A stretch of DNA of 64,000 bases from Acetobacterium wieringae (GCF_001766835.1 NZ_LKEU01000018.1:62001-126000); one strand, 5' to 3'; positions 37,893 through 46,802 are shown, numbered from the stretch's first letter. The notes: generated from the letters alone by a model not told the origin. Program-made: numbers and translations.

Positions 37893-39701
37893 TAGTAATT
37901 CCCGGATCACCCTGGGAATATCGGTGTTATTGATATAGGCACCCCGAACCGGGTCGGAACCCACAGCATATTTTCTAAACAAATCGGAACCCGGCCCTTT
38001 GGCAAAAATAGGCACCAGCTGATTCGTATGGCTTTGGCTGTTCCAGACCATCGTCGGCATGACCCCTTTTCCATTATTGACCACCTCATTATAAATACCA
38101 CTACTGCCTGTTAAATAGCCGGTTTCGTGATCACTGGTGACAATCACCAGGGTTTCTGACCAACTGCTGTTACCTTCCACCCAGTCACACACCGCGGCAA
38201 CGGCCTGGTTAAACGCAGTTTCTTCTTCAATCATTCGACCACTCTGATTCTTACTGGCGGCCCAATCAACAGCGCCGCCTTCAATCATCAGGAAAAATCC
38301 CTCCTCGTTATTGTCCAGTACATTAAGGGAATCCCGGGCCATTGTCGCCAGCGAGGGCACCTGATTATTCAACGCAACCGCAAAAGGCTGGGCATTAACA
38401 TCGCCAGTCCGGCCATACTGCAGGGTCGTATAAACCGGTGGCACGCCGATCACCCGATCCGGTGCGGCTCCGCTCTGGAGGGCTTCAAAATCGGCCTTGG
38501 TCTGGATCAGCTGCCATGAGTCAGGATCGCCATCGCCATCGGCGTCATTGCCCAAGGCTCCCGCCTCCAGAGCCGCCCAGGTTTCCTGGCCACCGACAAA
38601 TTGATAATGCTCGGCTTCAATGCTGCTACGTTTAACGCTGTCATCATTATATAAAGGATTTCCAGCGCCCATGATCACATCAATCCTACTATCTCTGATC
38701 ATTTCATTGGCAATCCCACTGTAATTACTGCGATCCGTGTCATGCGCCACAAAAGCTGCCGGGGTGGCATGACTGAGTTCCACTGAGGTGACCACTCCGG
38801 TGGATTTTCCGTTTGCTTCAAAATCTTCAGTCAGATTACGTAAATTATTCTGATTGGGATCGACTCCGACCGCGCCATTATAGGTTTTAGTACCAGTGGC
38901 CATGGCGGTGGCAGAAGCGGCGGAATCCGTCGGCCTGTTTTTCAGCTCATCAAAACTGCTCCAAATCGTGGCTGGATCATAGGTATAACGGGCATCATCT
39001 GCAGATTCGATTTTTCCGGTCGAGTAGGTACTCATAAAATACTGGGTTGGAAAGTTCTCATATACCTGGATTCCGCCCTGACCACCGGTGAAATAGTCGG
39101 TAGCTAGAATATGGTTGGCACCGCATCCATCTGAAATCAGCACGATTACGTTTTTAAAAGCAGTTGTGTCGTCCGGCGGGGCTGCTCCTTTGGGGGTGAT
39201 CACCATCCGGATCGCTTCCATCCGATAGGAAAGCCCTTCGGTTCCTGCTAACTCACCGTTTTTAACCCATTGTTGCCAGCCCTGATTCTGAACATGCGCC
39301 TGATAATACACGTCAAATTTCTCCGCTTCAGAACCAGTGAGTTTGATGCGGACTGCTTCCATCCGTAATGACCGGCCTGTCGTCCCAGCCTCGGCACCGT
39401 CATCAACCCAGTTCTGCCAGCCGATATTCTGAACATGGGTTTTGTAGGTAATTCCTAAATTAGGGTGATCGTTGATTTTTAATCTGATCCCTTCCAGGCG
39501 CAGTGAGCGGCCGGTCGTTCCGCTGACACCAGCATCCGACTGCCATTCCTGCCAGCCGACATTCTGGATATGGGTTTGGTAACTGCTCTGGAAAGTCACA
39601 GCCTGCGGCTTTGTTTCCACTGCGTTGACACAAACCGACAAGGAAATCATTAGCATCAATCCGAGCAGCATCATCCACATTCCAGTTCTTATCTTTTTCA
39701 T
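37887..39701 (-). CDS. Secreted alkaline phosphatase with N-terminal ChW repeats
   Basis: This product of about 604 residues has a signal peptide, three ChW repeats (about 35-165; THIQNVGW, THVQNIGW, AHVQNQGW) and an alkaline phosphatase domain. Metal and active-site motifs are LISDGCGANH near 190, PTDSAASATAMATG with the nucleophile Ser near 260, and VTSDHETGYL near 535. It would free phosphate outside the cell, with the ChW repeats tethering it to the surface. Start choice is uncertain: 39701 (MKKIRTGMW) looks best, but its ribosome binding site is weak. Confidence 0.9.
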   Translation of the reverse strand: MKKIRTGMWMMLLGLMLMISLSVCVNAVETKPQAVTFQSSYQTHIQNVGWQEWQSDAGVSGTTGRSLRLEGIRLKINDHPNLGITYKTHVQNIGWQNWVDDGAEAGTTGRSLRMEAVRIKLTGSEAEKFDVYYQAHVQNQGWQQWVKNGELAGTEGLSYRMEAIRMVITPKGAAPPDDTTAFKNVIVLISDGCGANHILATDYFTGGQGGIQVYENFPTQYFMSTYSTGKIESADDARYTYDPATIWSSFDELKNRPTDSAASATAMATGTKTYNGAVGVDPNQNNLRNLTEDFEANGKSTGVVTSVELSHATPAAFVAHDTDRSNYSGIANEMIRDSRIDVIMGAGNPLYNDDSVKRSSIEAEHYQFVGGQETWAALEAGALGNDADGDGDPDSWQLIQTKADFEALQSGAAPDRVIGVPPVYTTLQYGRTGDVNAQPFAVALNNQVPSLATMARDSLNVLDNNEEGFFLMIEGGAVDWAASKNQSGRMIEEETAFNQAVAAVCDWVEGNSSWSETLVIVTSDHETGYLTGSSGIYNEVVNNGKGVMPTMVWNSQSHTNQLVPIFAKGPGSDLFRKYAVGSDPVRGAYINNTDIPRVIRELLK

Positions 39702-39778
39702 GGTTTCATCTTCTTTCATCGTAAAGAGATTATCCCCAACATCAGCGATGGCTTTTTTTGCTTTTAACTGCTAAAACC

Positions 39779-40402
39779 TCAGTTCAGGTTTTTGTAGAAA
39801 AAGATGGCCAACTGAGTCCGATCCCGGAGATTCAGTTTTTCCAAAATCACGCTAATGCGGTTTCGCACGGTTCCTTCACTTAAATACAGGCTCTCGGCAA
39901 TTTCCCGGTTACTAAGCCCCTGGGCCACCCGGTCGAGCAGTTCCCGTTCCTTCTCACTCAGATCAAAATAATCTACCGACCGGGGTTCTTGCTGATTAAT
40001 CAGTCCCGGAATCTTGGTCACAATATCCTGGCCAAAGACACTTTGACCGATCTCTACTGCTCTTAGGGCAGGTACAATGCTTTCAAAATCCTGTTTGATG
40101 ATATACCCTTTTGCTCCCAGTTTAAGCGCTTTGATAATATATTCATCATCTAAAAAAGTAGTTAAAAATAAAATTCGGGCCGTTTGATCAATGGCCAGGA
40201 TTGCCGCAGCGGCTTCCAGCCCGGTTTTCACCTCCATCCGGATATCCATCAGCAGCACATCCGGTTTAAGCTTACGGTATAAGGCAATCGCTTCTTCGCC
40301 ATTGTGCCCGATTCCAATCACTTCAATATCCCCCTGAGCTTCAATAATGGTTTTTAGTGATGCACAGACCAGCCGGTCATCATCGACAACAAGTATTTTC
40401 AT
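39779..40402 (-). CDS. NarL/LuxR-family response regulator
   Basis: This 207-residue protein has a receiver (DDDR near 7, phospho-Asp in VLLMDIRME near 54, Lys in GYIIKQD near 104) and a C-terminal LuxR helix-turn-helix (LSEKERELLDRVAQGLSNREIAESLYLSEGTVRNRIS, about 148-185). AGAGGGGG precedes the ATG. Its cognate kinase gene lies upstream on the same strand across an unusual 278-bp spacer. The pair faces an ABC exporter, its likely target. Confidence 0.92.
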   Translation of the reverse strand: MKILVVDDDRLVCASLKTIIEAQGDIEVIGIGHNGEEAIALYRKLKPDVLLMDIRMEVKTGLEAAAAILAIDQTARILFLTTFLDDEYIIKALKLGAKGYIIKQDFESIVPALRAVEIGQSVFGQDIVTKIPGLINQQEPRSVDYFDLSEKERELLDRVAQGLSNREIAESLYLSEGTVRNRISVILEKLNLRDRTQLAIFFYKNLN

Positions 40403-40680
40403 GTTTCCCCCTCTATTTTATACTTTAGGCAATTTAACAAACTGCCACGAGCTTCGCTGCCGGTTTGCGCTAAACAACCAGAAGAAATCGCAAAGCGAAT
40501 TTCTTCTTTGTCGCGGGCAGTCGCCAACTACAAGCAAGCTTGTGATTGGCTCATTGCCTTTGCGAATTTCTACACTAGGGCGGACAGTCTATCGACTGTT
40601 CACCTACACGTTACTAAATTGTTTGCAAAAACCGACATCAAAGCAAATTCCGTTCGATGTTTTAAATTACAAATTCATTT
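40403..40680. repeat. Palindrome-rich spacer between kinase and regulator genes
   Basis: Several imperfect inverted repeats lie side by side: AGAAGAAAT / ATTTCTTCT near 40470-40505, CAAGC / GCTTG within a longer arm near 40530-40552, ACAGTC / GACTGT near 40585-40602, and CTGCC / GGCAG-type arms near 40442-40465. There is no credible gene. It may be an inserted non-autonomous palindromic element or a structured RNA. Confidence 0.5.
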
Positions 40681-41748
40681 CTACAAGTCATTTTTAGGCA
40701 CGGAGATAAAGATCCGAAATCCCCGCTCCGTAGTAATATGAACGTTGCCATTCAGGGCAGCCACCCGGTCTCTGATATTTTTTAGCCCGATACCGTCGCC
40801 ATCAAGACTGGCACTGCCGCTGCCGTTATCCTGTACCACCAGTTGGATCAATCCCGGATGTTCCCGAACCACCAGTTCCACTTCATTGGCTTGAGAATGA
40901 CGAATCGTATTGGATAAGGCTTCCTTGACCACCGCGATAAAACAATATTTCACTTCTTTATCCAACGGCGATTCCACATCATAGTCAAATTTAACCGGAC
41001 AAAATTCAAAATTCTTAATCAGCGTCTGCAGTTCCAGCTGCAAATCCAGGGATTCATCGTGAAGATCGTGGACGCTGTTTCGAATACTATCCATGGCTTC
41101 TGAAAGGGTTTCTTTGATCTGAATTAACCCTTCCCGAGTTTTTTCTTCCTGGCTGATTGCCAACAGCGCCCCGGTTTGCAAAATACTCCGGGACAGCATG
41201 TGTCCGACATTATCATGAATATCCCGGGCAATCCGGTTGCGTTCAGTCAAAGTGGCCAGATTCAGTTCATAGTCCTGCTTTTCCATCAGCATTTTATTCT
41301 TTTTTTCCAGCTGCAGGGCGGTTTCCCGGGTGGTGTCCCGGAGAGCATTGTAATCCTGTCTGAGTGTTTCCAGCGAGAGCGTCCGTTTTTTGACAAAATA
41401 AGCCACCAACATAAATACCGGAATCAGCACCACCGCAGTGCCACTCAGCGCTGTAAAACCGGTTGCGGCTGGCAGCAGCGCCAGCGTCCACAACCATTTA
41501 TAGCGGGAAATCAAAATGTCATAGCCGATCAGTGGCACAAATAAAAGATAAACCGGCTCAAAAAAACAGATTAGCAGATAGCCGCCAAACAATCCCGCTG
41601 TCACCGGCCCTTCCTTTAAATAACTGGATGCCGCCGCAAAAATCACCGCCACCAGTACCGGAGCAATCAGCAGCACATTATCCACCGTGGTTAGATACAA
41701 GGCCAGACAGAATCCAAAAACAATTACCTTATCAATCAGCTTATTCAT
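40681..41748 (-). CDS. Sensor histidine kinase (HisKA_3 type)
   Basis: This 355-residue protein has five or six short transmembrane segments in residues 1-130, a coiled stretch, the HisKA_3 phospho-acceptor motif RNRIARDIHDNVGHMLSRS near 170 (His in the ARDIHD core) and a GHKL ATPase domain (KEALSNTIRHSQA, VQDNGSG and GIGLKNIRDRVAAL). This is the LiaS/NarX-like class, often triggered by envelope stress. It is the first gene of the two-component unit. Confidence 0.9.
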   Translation of the reverse strand: MNKLIDKVIVFGFCLALYLTTVDNVLLIAPVLVAVIFAAASSYLKEGPVTAGLFGGYLLICFFEPVYLLFVPLIGYDILISRYKWLWTLALLPAATGFTALSGTAVVLIPVFMLVAYFVKKRTLSLETLRQDYNALRDTTRETALQLEKKNKMLMEKQDYELNLATLTERNRIARDIHDNVGHMLSRSILQTGALLAISQEEKTREGLIQIKETLSEAMDSIRNSVHDLHDESLDLQLELQTLIKNFEFCPVKFDYDVESPLDKEVKYCFIAVVKEALSNTIRHSQANEVELVVREHPGLIQLVVQDNGSGSASLDGDGIGLKNIRDRVAALNGNVHITTERGFRIFISVPKNDL

Positions 41749-41818
41749 TTTTACCTGCCTTTATCAGAATCGTATCGCTGTCAGCACTACAATTTTATCA
41801 CTACTTTAACATAAATGG

Positions 41819-41842
41819 TGACATTTGTCATACCCGATCGGG
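41819..41842. promoter_or_regulatory. Paired palindromes in the divergent kinase/exporter promoter region
   Basis: TGACA-TT-TGTCA (41819-41830) and CCCGATCGGG (41833-41842) lie back to back between the kinase gene and the ABC operon. They are candidate sites for the NarL-type regulator. Confidence 0.45.
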
Positions 41843-41952
41843 AGGCTTATCACTATTAAAGCGTGTGCCAATGGCGTAAAATAAAAGCATCAACCAATAT
41901 AAAACTGTTTGCGCTGCTGCTTAAGCAGGCATACCGATAAAGGAGAAAGAAA

Positions 41953-42885
41953 ATGGTCATTAATGTCAAAAATCTGGTAAAACGTTACGGCGATCTGATC
42001 GCTCTCGATCACTTCAATCTGGAGGTACAGGAAGGGGAAGTCCTCGGGCTGCTGGGCCCCAACGGTTCAGGAAAAACCACCGCCATCAACTGTATTTTAT
42101 CGCTCTTAAAATACGATAAGGGAACAATTGATATCTTCGATCAACCGATGACTCCGGATGCCTACCATCTTAAGCGGGACATCGGGATTGTCATGCAGAA
42201 TGTCGCTGTTTTTAATGAACTGACTGTATATGAAAATATCGACTACTTTTGCGGTCTGTACATTTCTGATAAACAGACCCGTAAAAAACTGGTGGCCGAG
42301 GCCATTGATTTTGTCGGTCTGAATGATTTTTCTAAATTCTATCCCAAAAAACTCAGTGGTGGGCTGCTGCGACGCTTAAACATCGCCTGTGGAATTGCCC
42401 ACCAGCCAAAGCTTATTATTCTCGATGAACCAACTGTGGCCGTCGATCCTCAGAGTCGCAACAATATTCTGGAAGGGATCCAGAAGCTGAATCAGCAGGG
42501 CGCCACGATTATCTACACCTCGCATTATATGGAAGAGGTGGAGCAGATCGCCAGTCGTATTGCCATCATGGATAAAGGCAAGATCATTGCCATGGGCACC
42601 AACGAAGAGCTGAAGAAAATGATCAAATCCGGGGAACACATCAACCTCGAACTGCTCAATCCCGGAGATCTCGACCTGGCCGGAATTAACGCCCTACCCC
42701 ATATCATTTCAGCCGAACGCCGTGACCACCAGTTGGTGATCAAGTCTGAGCGTGGTAAGAATAATCTGATCCCCATTCTGGATCACCTGAAAGATCAACA
42801 GATTGCCATTGGAAAAATCTATTCCGAGCCACCAACACTTAACGATGTCTTTCTGGAAATCACCGGCAAAGAGTTACGAGATTAG
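41953..42885 (+). CDS. ABC transporter ATP-binding protein
   Basis: This 310-residue ATPase has Walker A GPNGSGKTT near 36, signature LSGGLLRRL near 136, Walker B LIILDEPTVAVDP near 156, an H-loop TSHYMEE near 193 and a C-terminal extension of about 80 residues typical of exporter ATPases of the DrrA/NatA class. Transport probably runs outward (drug, peptide or lipid). GGAG precedes the ATG. Two permease genes follow with 8-bp spacing and then a 14-bp overlap. Confidence 0.93.
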   Translation: MVINVKNLVKRYGDLIALDHFNLEVQEGEVLGLLGPNGSGKTTAINCILSLLKYDKGTIDIFDQPMTPDAYHLKRDIGIVMQNVAVFNELTVYENIDYFCGLYISDKQTRKKLVAEAIDFVGLNDFSKFYPKKLSGGLLRRLNIACGIAHQPKLIILDEPTVAVDPQSRNNILEGIQKLNQQGATIIYTSHYMEEVEQIASRIAIMDKGKIIAMGTNEELKKMIKSGEHINLELLNPGDLDLAGINALPHIISAERRDHQLVIKSERGKNNLIPILDHLKDQQIAIGKIYSEPPTLNDVFLEITGKELRD

Positions 42886-42893
42886 GAGGAGCC

Positions 42894-44021
42894 ATGTTTT
42901 TATTTAATTATCGCTATCGACTTAAGTGCATTCTCCGGGATCGGGAATTGATGTTCTGGACCCTGATGTTTCCTATTCTGCTGGCTACCCTGTTCAATCT
43001 GGCTTTTTCTAATATTACCAGCGCCGAAGAATTTGTTAAAGTTAAGGTAGCCGTCGTTGAGAATGAAGATCTTGATGCCAACCCGGCTTTCAGCGAAGCC
43101 CTGGACGACACTACTGATATTTTTGAGGTTACCTATACCACCCGAGCGAACGCAGACGAGTTGCTCACCAACAATCAGATTGACGGATATATCGTTTTCG
43201 ACCCGGACCTCAACCTGGTGGTCAATCGATCCGGTCTTAATCAGACCATTATCCGGGGCTTTCTGGATGATTTTTTACAATCTTCGGCTACCATCGTCAC
43301 CGTTATCACCAAAAATTCCACTGCCCTGGATCAAGGTATCCTGGCCGGGATTACCAATCGCACCGAATACTTGCGGGCCGTTTCGGCCAGCAACTCCAAC
43401 CCCGATCCAGTTGTCAATTATTTTTATGCGTTAATTGCAATGACCTGTTTATACGGCGGCTTTCTGGGGGTCAAAGAAGTGGTTGCCATCCAGGCTGATC
43501 TTTCGGATGTCGGGGCCCGAATCAATCTGGCACCGACCAATAAGCTGAGTGTCCTTATCTCTTCAATGCTGGCGGCTACCACCGTTCAACTGGTGGAACT
43601 GCTTATTCTGCTGGCCTTTGTGATCGGCGTGTTGGGCATCAGCTTCGGCGATCAGCTGGGTTATGTCGCTCTGACCTGTGTCGTCGGAAGCCTCACCGGG
43701 GTGACTTTCGGGGCCTGCGTCGGAGTCATTGTCAAAAAAGGTGAGGGGCTGAAGACAGGAATCCTAATCGGCTCCACCATGACGATGTGCTTCCTGGCCG
43801 GAATGATGTTTGCCGATATGAAGTATATCATCGCCACTAAAATCCCGATTCTTGGCTACCTCAACCCGGCCAACCTGATCACCGACAGCTTTTATGCCCT
43901 CTATTACTACAATACGCACACTCAGTTTTTCACCAATATCCTGCTGTTGTGTGGTTTCACCATTTTATTCAGCGCAATTACGTACTTTGTGTTAAGGAGA
44001 CAGAAATATGCAAGTTTATAA
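42894..44021 (+). CDS. ABC-2 type transporter permease 1
   Basis: This 375-residue membrane protein has one N-terminal helix, a large extracytoplasmic loop (about 45-170) and five C-terminal helices, the ABC2_membrane_3 layout. The loop begins VKVAVVENED, a typical YhgE/YhaP-like segment. AGGAGG precedes its start. It is similar in plan to the next gene product, so the exporter is probably a heterodimer. Confidence 0.9.
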   Translation: MFLFNYRYRLKCILRDRELMFWTLMFPILLATLFNLAFSNITSAEEFVKVKVAVVENEDLDANPAFSEALDDTTDIFEVTYTTRANADELLTNNQIDGYIVFDPDLNLVVNRSGLNQTIIRGFLDDFLQSSATIVTVITKNSTALDQGILAGITNRTEYLRAVSASNSNPDPVVNYFYALIAMTCLYGGFLGVKEVVAIQADLSDVGARINLAPTNKLSVLISSMLAATTVQLVELLILLAFVIGVLGISFGDQLGYVALTCVVGSLTGVTFGACVGVIVKKGEGLKTGILIGSTMTMCFLAGMMFADMKYIIATKIPILGYLNPANLITDSFYALYYYNTHTQFFTNILLLCGFTILFSAITYFVLRRQKYASL

Positions 44022-45174
44022 AGCTTTTTTTCGGATCATCCAGAAGAACCGGGGCCAGATCCTCATCTATCTGGTGGTCTTTATGGTACTGGCACTACTA
44101 TTGACCAACGCCTACAACCCGCCCCAGGATACCGATTTTACTAAAACCCGGGTCAATATTGCATTTATTAATGAAGACGATGATTCTCAACTGGTGGCAG
44201 GGCTTAAAAACTATCTGGGCGAATACGCCAACCTGGTGGATCTTCCTGATGATTCCCAAAAACTTCAGGATGCGCTGTTTTTTCGGCAGGTTGAATACAT
44301 CCTGCGGGTGCCGGAAGGCTTCACCGCAGCGATGCTAAACGGCCAGGATATCCAACTGGAAAAAACCATCGTCCCTGATTCTCCCAGTAATATTTATATA
44401 GATCTGCTGATCAACAAATACTTAAATACTGCAAAAACCTATGTCACTTATCTGCCCGAACTAACCCAGACCGAACTGGTCAGCTATCTGAAAACAGATC
44501 TGACCAAAGAAACCGAGGTCACGGTTATCTCAAGTGATCGCCACTCGGATAACGCTGAAAAATCTAGCTACTATTTTAATTATCTTTCCTATTCGCTTTT
44601 TGCTATTCTGATTTTGGGGGTCTGTTCGGTAATGCTGGTCTTTAATGATACCGATCTGAAGCGACGCAACCTCTGTTCGCCGATGCGCGCAGCAACAATG
44701 AACGTTCAGATGATTTTTGGTAATATCAGTTATGCGGTACTGACCTGGTTGGTGCTGATCGCTGCCAGCTTTGTGATGTATGGCAGCTACATGTTCACCA
44801 CCAATGGCCTGCTGCTGTTGCTTAATTCCTTTGTCTTTACCCTGGCAGCACTTTCGATCAGCTATCTGATCGGCAACCTGGTTAAAAGCCGGGGCGCCAT
44901 GTCAGCAGTGGCCAATGTCTTTGCTCTGGGCACCAGCTTTCTCAGCGGCGTCTTTGTACCCCAGGAACTGCTTGGCCCCAATGTCCTGATGATTGCCAGC
45001 TTTACTCCGACCTACTGGTATGTTAAGGCCAATAATGAAATCGCCAATGCAGTCAGTTTCAATGCCGACACGCTTCAGTCGATTTTTACCAGCATGGTAC
45101 TGGTGCTGGCCTTTGGGATAGCGGTGCTGGGGGTAACCCTGGTACTGATTAAGCAGCGTCGGGTGGAAGGGTGA
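44008..45174 (+). CDS. ABC-2 type transporter permease 2
   Basis: This 388-residue protein has the same architecture as permease 1: an N-terminal helix, a 150-residue outer loop and five C-terminal helices ending VLIKQRR. The ATG lies inside the 3' end of permease 1 (14-bp overlap, AGGAGACAG before it), which implies coupled translation. A terminator follows at 45203. Confidence 0.9.
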   Translation: MQVYKAFFRIIQKNRGQILIYLVVFMVLALLLTNAYNPPQDTDFTKTRVNIAFINEDDDSQLVAGLKNYLGEYANLVDLPDDSQKLQDALFFRQVEYILRVPEGFTAAMLNGQDIQLEKTIVPDSPSNIYIDLLINKYLNTAKTYVTYLPELTQTELVSYLKTDLTKETEVTVISSDRHSDNAEKSSYYFNYLSYSLFAILILGVCSVMLVFNDTDLKRRNLCSPMRAATMNVQMIFGNISYAVLTWLVLIAASFVMYGSYMFTTNGLLLLLNSFVFTLAALSISYLIGNLVKSRGAMSAVANVFALGTSFLSGVFVPQELLGPNVLMIASFTPTYWYVKANNEIANAVSFNADTLQSIFTSMVLVLAFGIAVLGVTLVLIKQRRVEG

Positions 45175-45202
45175 TTGGTTGGATCGATACATAGAAAGTA
45201 AA

Positions 45203-45250
45203 AAACAGGTTCGGGACAACGAGGGGGTTGTCCTGACCTGTTTGTTTTAT
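45203..45250 (+). terminator. ABC operon terminator
   Basis: AACAGGT / ACCTGTT and GGACAAC / GTTGTCC form a two-part stem with a small internal loop, followed by a T-rich tract. Confidence 0.85.
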
Positions 45251-45327
45251 TCGTTGGAAAATCGTCTCCAACTGCTGAGATAACAACAACTTGAGTCAGA
45301 TCGATAGCAACCATCATCCTTTGCTTA

Positions 45328-45354
45328 AACAATGTCACAATTTTATACATTGTT
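45328..45354 (+). promoter_or_regulatory. Inverted repeat upstream of the AbiEi-type gene
   Basis: AACAATG / CATTGTT, 7-bp arms with a 13-bp spacer, about 60 bp before the gene. AbiEi antitoxins repress their own genes through inverted repeats, so this is a candidate operator. Confidence 0.45.
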
Positions 45355-45412
45355 CTTATAAATACTTGCCTATCCTTCCCAAACCAACTATAATAAAGAT
45401 GAGGTGATACCG

Positions 45413-46027
45413 ATGCTGACACTTGCTCAAATTAAATCTGAATTTAAACCAAATACCCCAATTTTTTTATCTGATCTGGAAAATGCAAACATAATTTCCG
45501 GTGATGCGTTAAGAAAATCCTTTTCCCGGATGGCTAAGACCGGAGCGCTCCGACGCTTTCAAAAGGGTATTTACTATATCCCAGAAAAAACCATCTTTGG
45601 TGAATCGTCGCTAAATCCCGCTGATGTGATCCGGCGAAAATATCTTAGCGACGATAACAATCAGTACGGCGTTTTAACCGGTCTGGCCTTGCTGAATAAA
45701 TGGGGGCTCACCACCCAGGTTCCCAACGTCATCGAAATTTCAACCAACAATGAAACCAACCGCAAGCGACAAGTTCTAGTCGGCGGTCAAGCTGTGATTC
45801 TCAGGCGTTCCCGAACGCCTATTACCAATGAAAATGGAACCCTGATTGAATTTCTCGAAGCCCTTTCAAGCATCGATTTTAACAATGTCGAACAGCTTAA
45901 TTATTTGTGTAACTACCTCAAAAGCCAAAGCTTTTCACGGTCGCTACTCGATCAGGCACTCATCGCCTATCCGAAAAAAATTTATCAGGAATTGGTTGAA
46001 AGTGGGATGATTTATGATTTTGTATAA
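45413..46027 (+). CDS. AbiEi / DUF6088-type antitoxin or regulator, solitary
   Basis: This 204-residue protein has an N-terminal winged-helix region (NIISGDALRKSFSRMAKTGALRRFQKGIYYIPE) and a C-terminal domain matching the DUF6088/AbiEi group. AbiEi is the repressor-antitoxin of a type IV abortive-infection system, with AbiEii, a nucleotidyltransferase, as toxin. No AbiEii gene follows: the next gene is convergent and only two bases away. It may be an orphan antitoxin, a plain regulator or a remnant. GAGG lies at good distance before the ATG at 45413. Confidence 0.75.
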   Translation: MLTLAQIKSEFKPNTPIFLSDLENANIISGDALRKSFSRMAKTGALRRFQKGIYYIPEKTIFGESSLNPADVIRRKYLSDDNNQYGVLTGLALLNKWGLTTQVPNVIEISTNNETNRKRQVLVGGQAVILRRSRTPITNENGTLIEFLEALSSIDFNNVEQLNYLCNYLKSQSFSRSLLDQALIAYPKKIYQELVESGMIYDFV

Positions 46028-46028
46028 A

Positions 46029-46352
46029 TCAGTCATCGATACCTACCATTTTGAACCCTTCCGGGTCTATGCTCAGGATATTTGATCTACCTTTATTGAC
46101 AAAGTCTTCGCCATATTTAAATTCCTGAACCCGGTTATCCCGATTGATGGAGGGCAGGAAAAAAATGGCAAAAGAAATCAGGCCGACTACCAGATTGGCC
46201 AGTAATTCACAGACCACATCGACCCGATCGCGGGTAAAATTAAAATTCGTGAACCGGCCCCATTCCGGCTGGCCGGTACGCTCCCCGGCCAGGGCATTCA
46301 GCTGATCAATGAGCTGGCAATAATAGGTAATGGCCTCTGTCATTTTTTCCAT
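46029..46352 (-). CDS. Hypothetical protein with one transmembrane segment
   Basis: About 107 residues with one hydrophobic helix (LLANLVVGLISFAIFFLP), preceded by a short charged helical part and followed by a polar tail. I recognise no family. The start is doubtful: a strong GGGAGG at about 46377-46382 is out of register for the ATGs at 46352 and 46343, so the gene may be damaged or a truncated remnant. It lies 72 bp or more after the zinc-ribbon gene and may share its promoter. Confidence 0.4.
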   Translation of the reverse strand: MEKMTEAITYYCQLIDQLNALAGERTGQPEWGRFTNFNFTRDRVDVVCELLANLVVGLISFAIFFLPSINRDNRVQEFKYGEDFVNKGRSNILSIDPEGFKMVGIDD

Positions 46353-46423
46353 TCCAAATGGTTCGTACTCAAGCCTACCTCCCAAATACTTTCTATATTA
46401 TGTACATCACAACAATTAAACCA

Positions 46424-46690
46424 TCAGAGCCAATCGCACCAATCTCCTATTGGATAAATGCCTTCATCAGCAAATGCATAAGCCTCTCTAAGATCATCAA
46501 GAACATACGAGCAATCCTCCTCTTCATCCGGTAATGTCGCTAAATTCTTTGGAATTATTTCTGCCATCTGTGCCAACTCCTGCTGACACTTTTTGCAAAA
46601 GCAAAAATCATTCCCGTCATAGCTGCGTACCATTTCTCCGATATCCGATACCTCTTCAAGTTCCCTTTTACATTTAAAACATGTGATCAT
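46424..46690 (-). CDS. Small zinc-ribbon-like protein of unknown function
   Basis: This 88-residue acidic protein has paired cysteine knuckles (CFKCK at 4-8 and CFCKKC near 30-35) that should bind one zinc, and an acidic C-terminal half (PDEEEDCSYVLDDLREAYAFADEG). AGGAAATT precedes the ATG. It is read from a near-consensus promoter whose -10 box lies in a palindrome also found ahead of hicB, so it looks like a member of the same regulon. No function can be assigned. Confidence 0.65.
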   Translation of the reverse strand: MITCFKCKRELEEVSDIGEMVRSYDGNDFCFCKKCQQELAQMAEIIPKNLATLPDEEEDCSYVLDDLREAYAFADEGIYPIGDWCDWL

Positions 46691-46712
46691 ATAATTTCCT
46701 GCCTCTCGCTAG

Positions 46713-46730
46713 CACGTATCATGATACGTG
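46713..46730. promoter_or_regulatory. Perfect 18-bp palindrome, HicB-type operator candidate 1
   Basis: CACGTATCATGATACGTG is fully symmetric. It lies downstream of the minus-strand promoter at 46750-46778 and before the zinc-ribbon gene, and shares the CGTAT..ATACG core with the site ahead of hicB. Confidence 0.7.
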
Positions 46731-46747
46731 TTTTATTGGTTGTTACA

Positions 46748-46761
46748 CGTATTATAACACG
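46748..46761. promoter_or_regulatory. Palindrome, HicB-type operator candidate 2
   Basis: CGTATTATAACACG differs by one base from the perfect 14-bp palindrome ahead of hicB. It covers the -10 box of the minus-strand promoter of the zinc-ribbon gene. Confidence 0.7.
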
Positions 46762-46778
46762 CACTAAAAATAAGTCAA
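46750..46778 (-). promoter_or_regulatory. Promoter of the zinc-ribbon gene
   Basis: On the minus strand: TTGACT, 16 bp, TATAAT. The -10 box lies in operator candidate 2. Confidence 0.7.
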
Positions 46779-46802
46779 CTGCTATTTGTCATTTTTCTTT
46801 CC

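Noticed and set aside
40347..40741. Short plus-strand frames in the kinase-regulator spacer
   Set aside because: They run through palindromic sequence and into both flanking genes, with no start signals.
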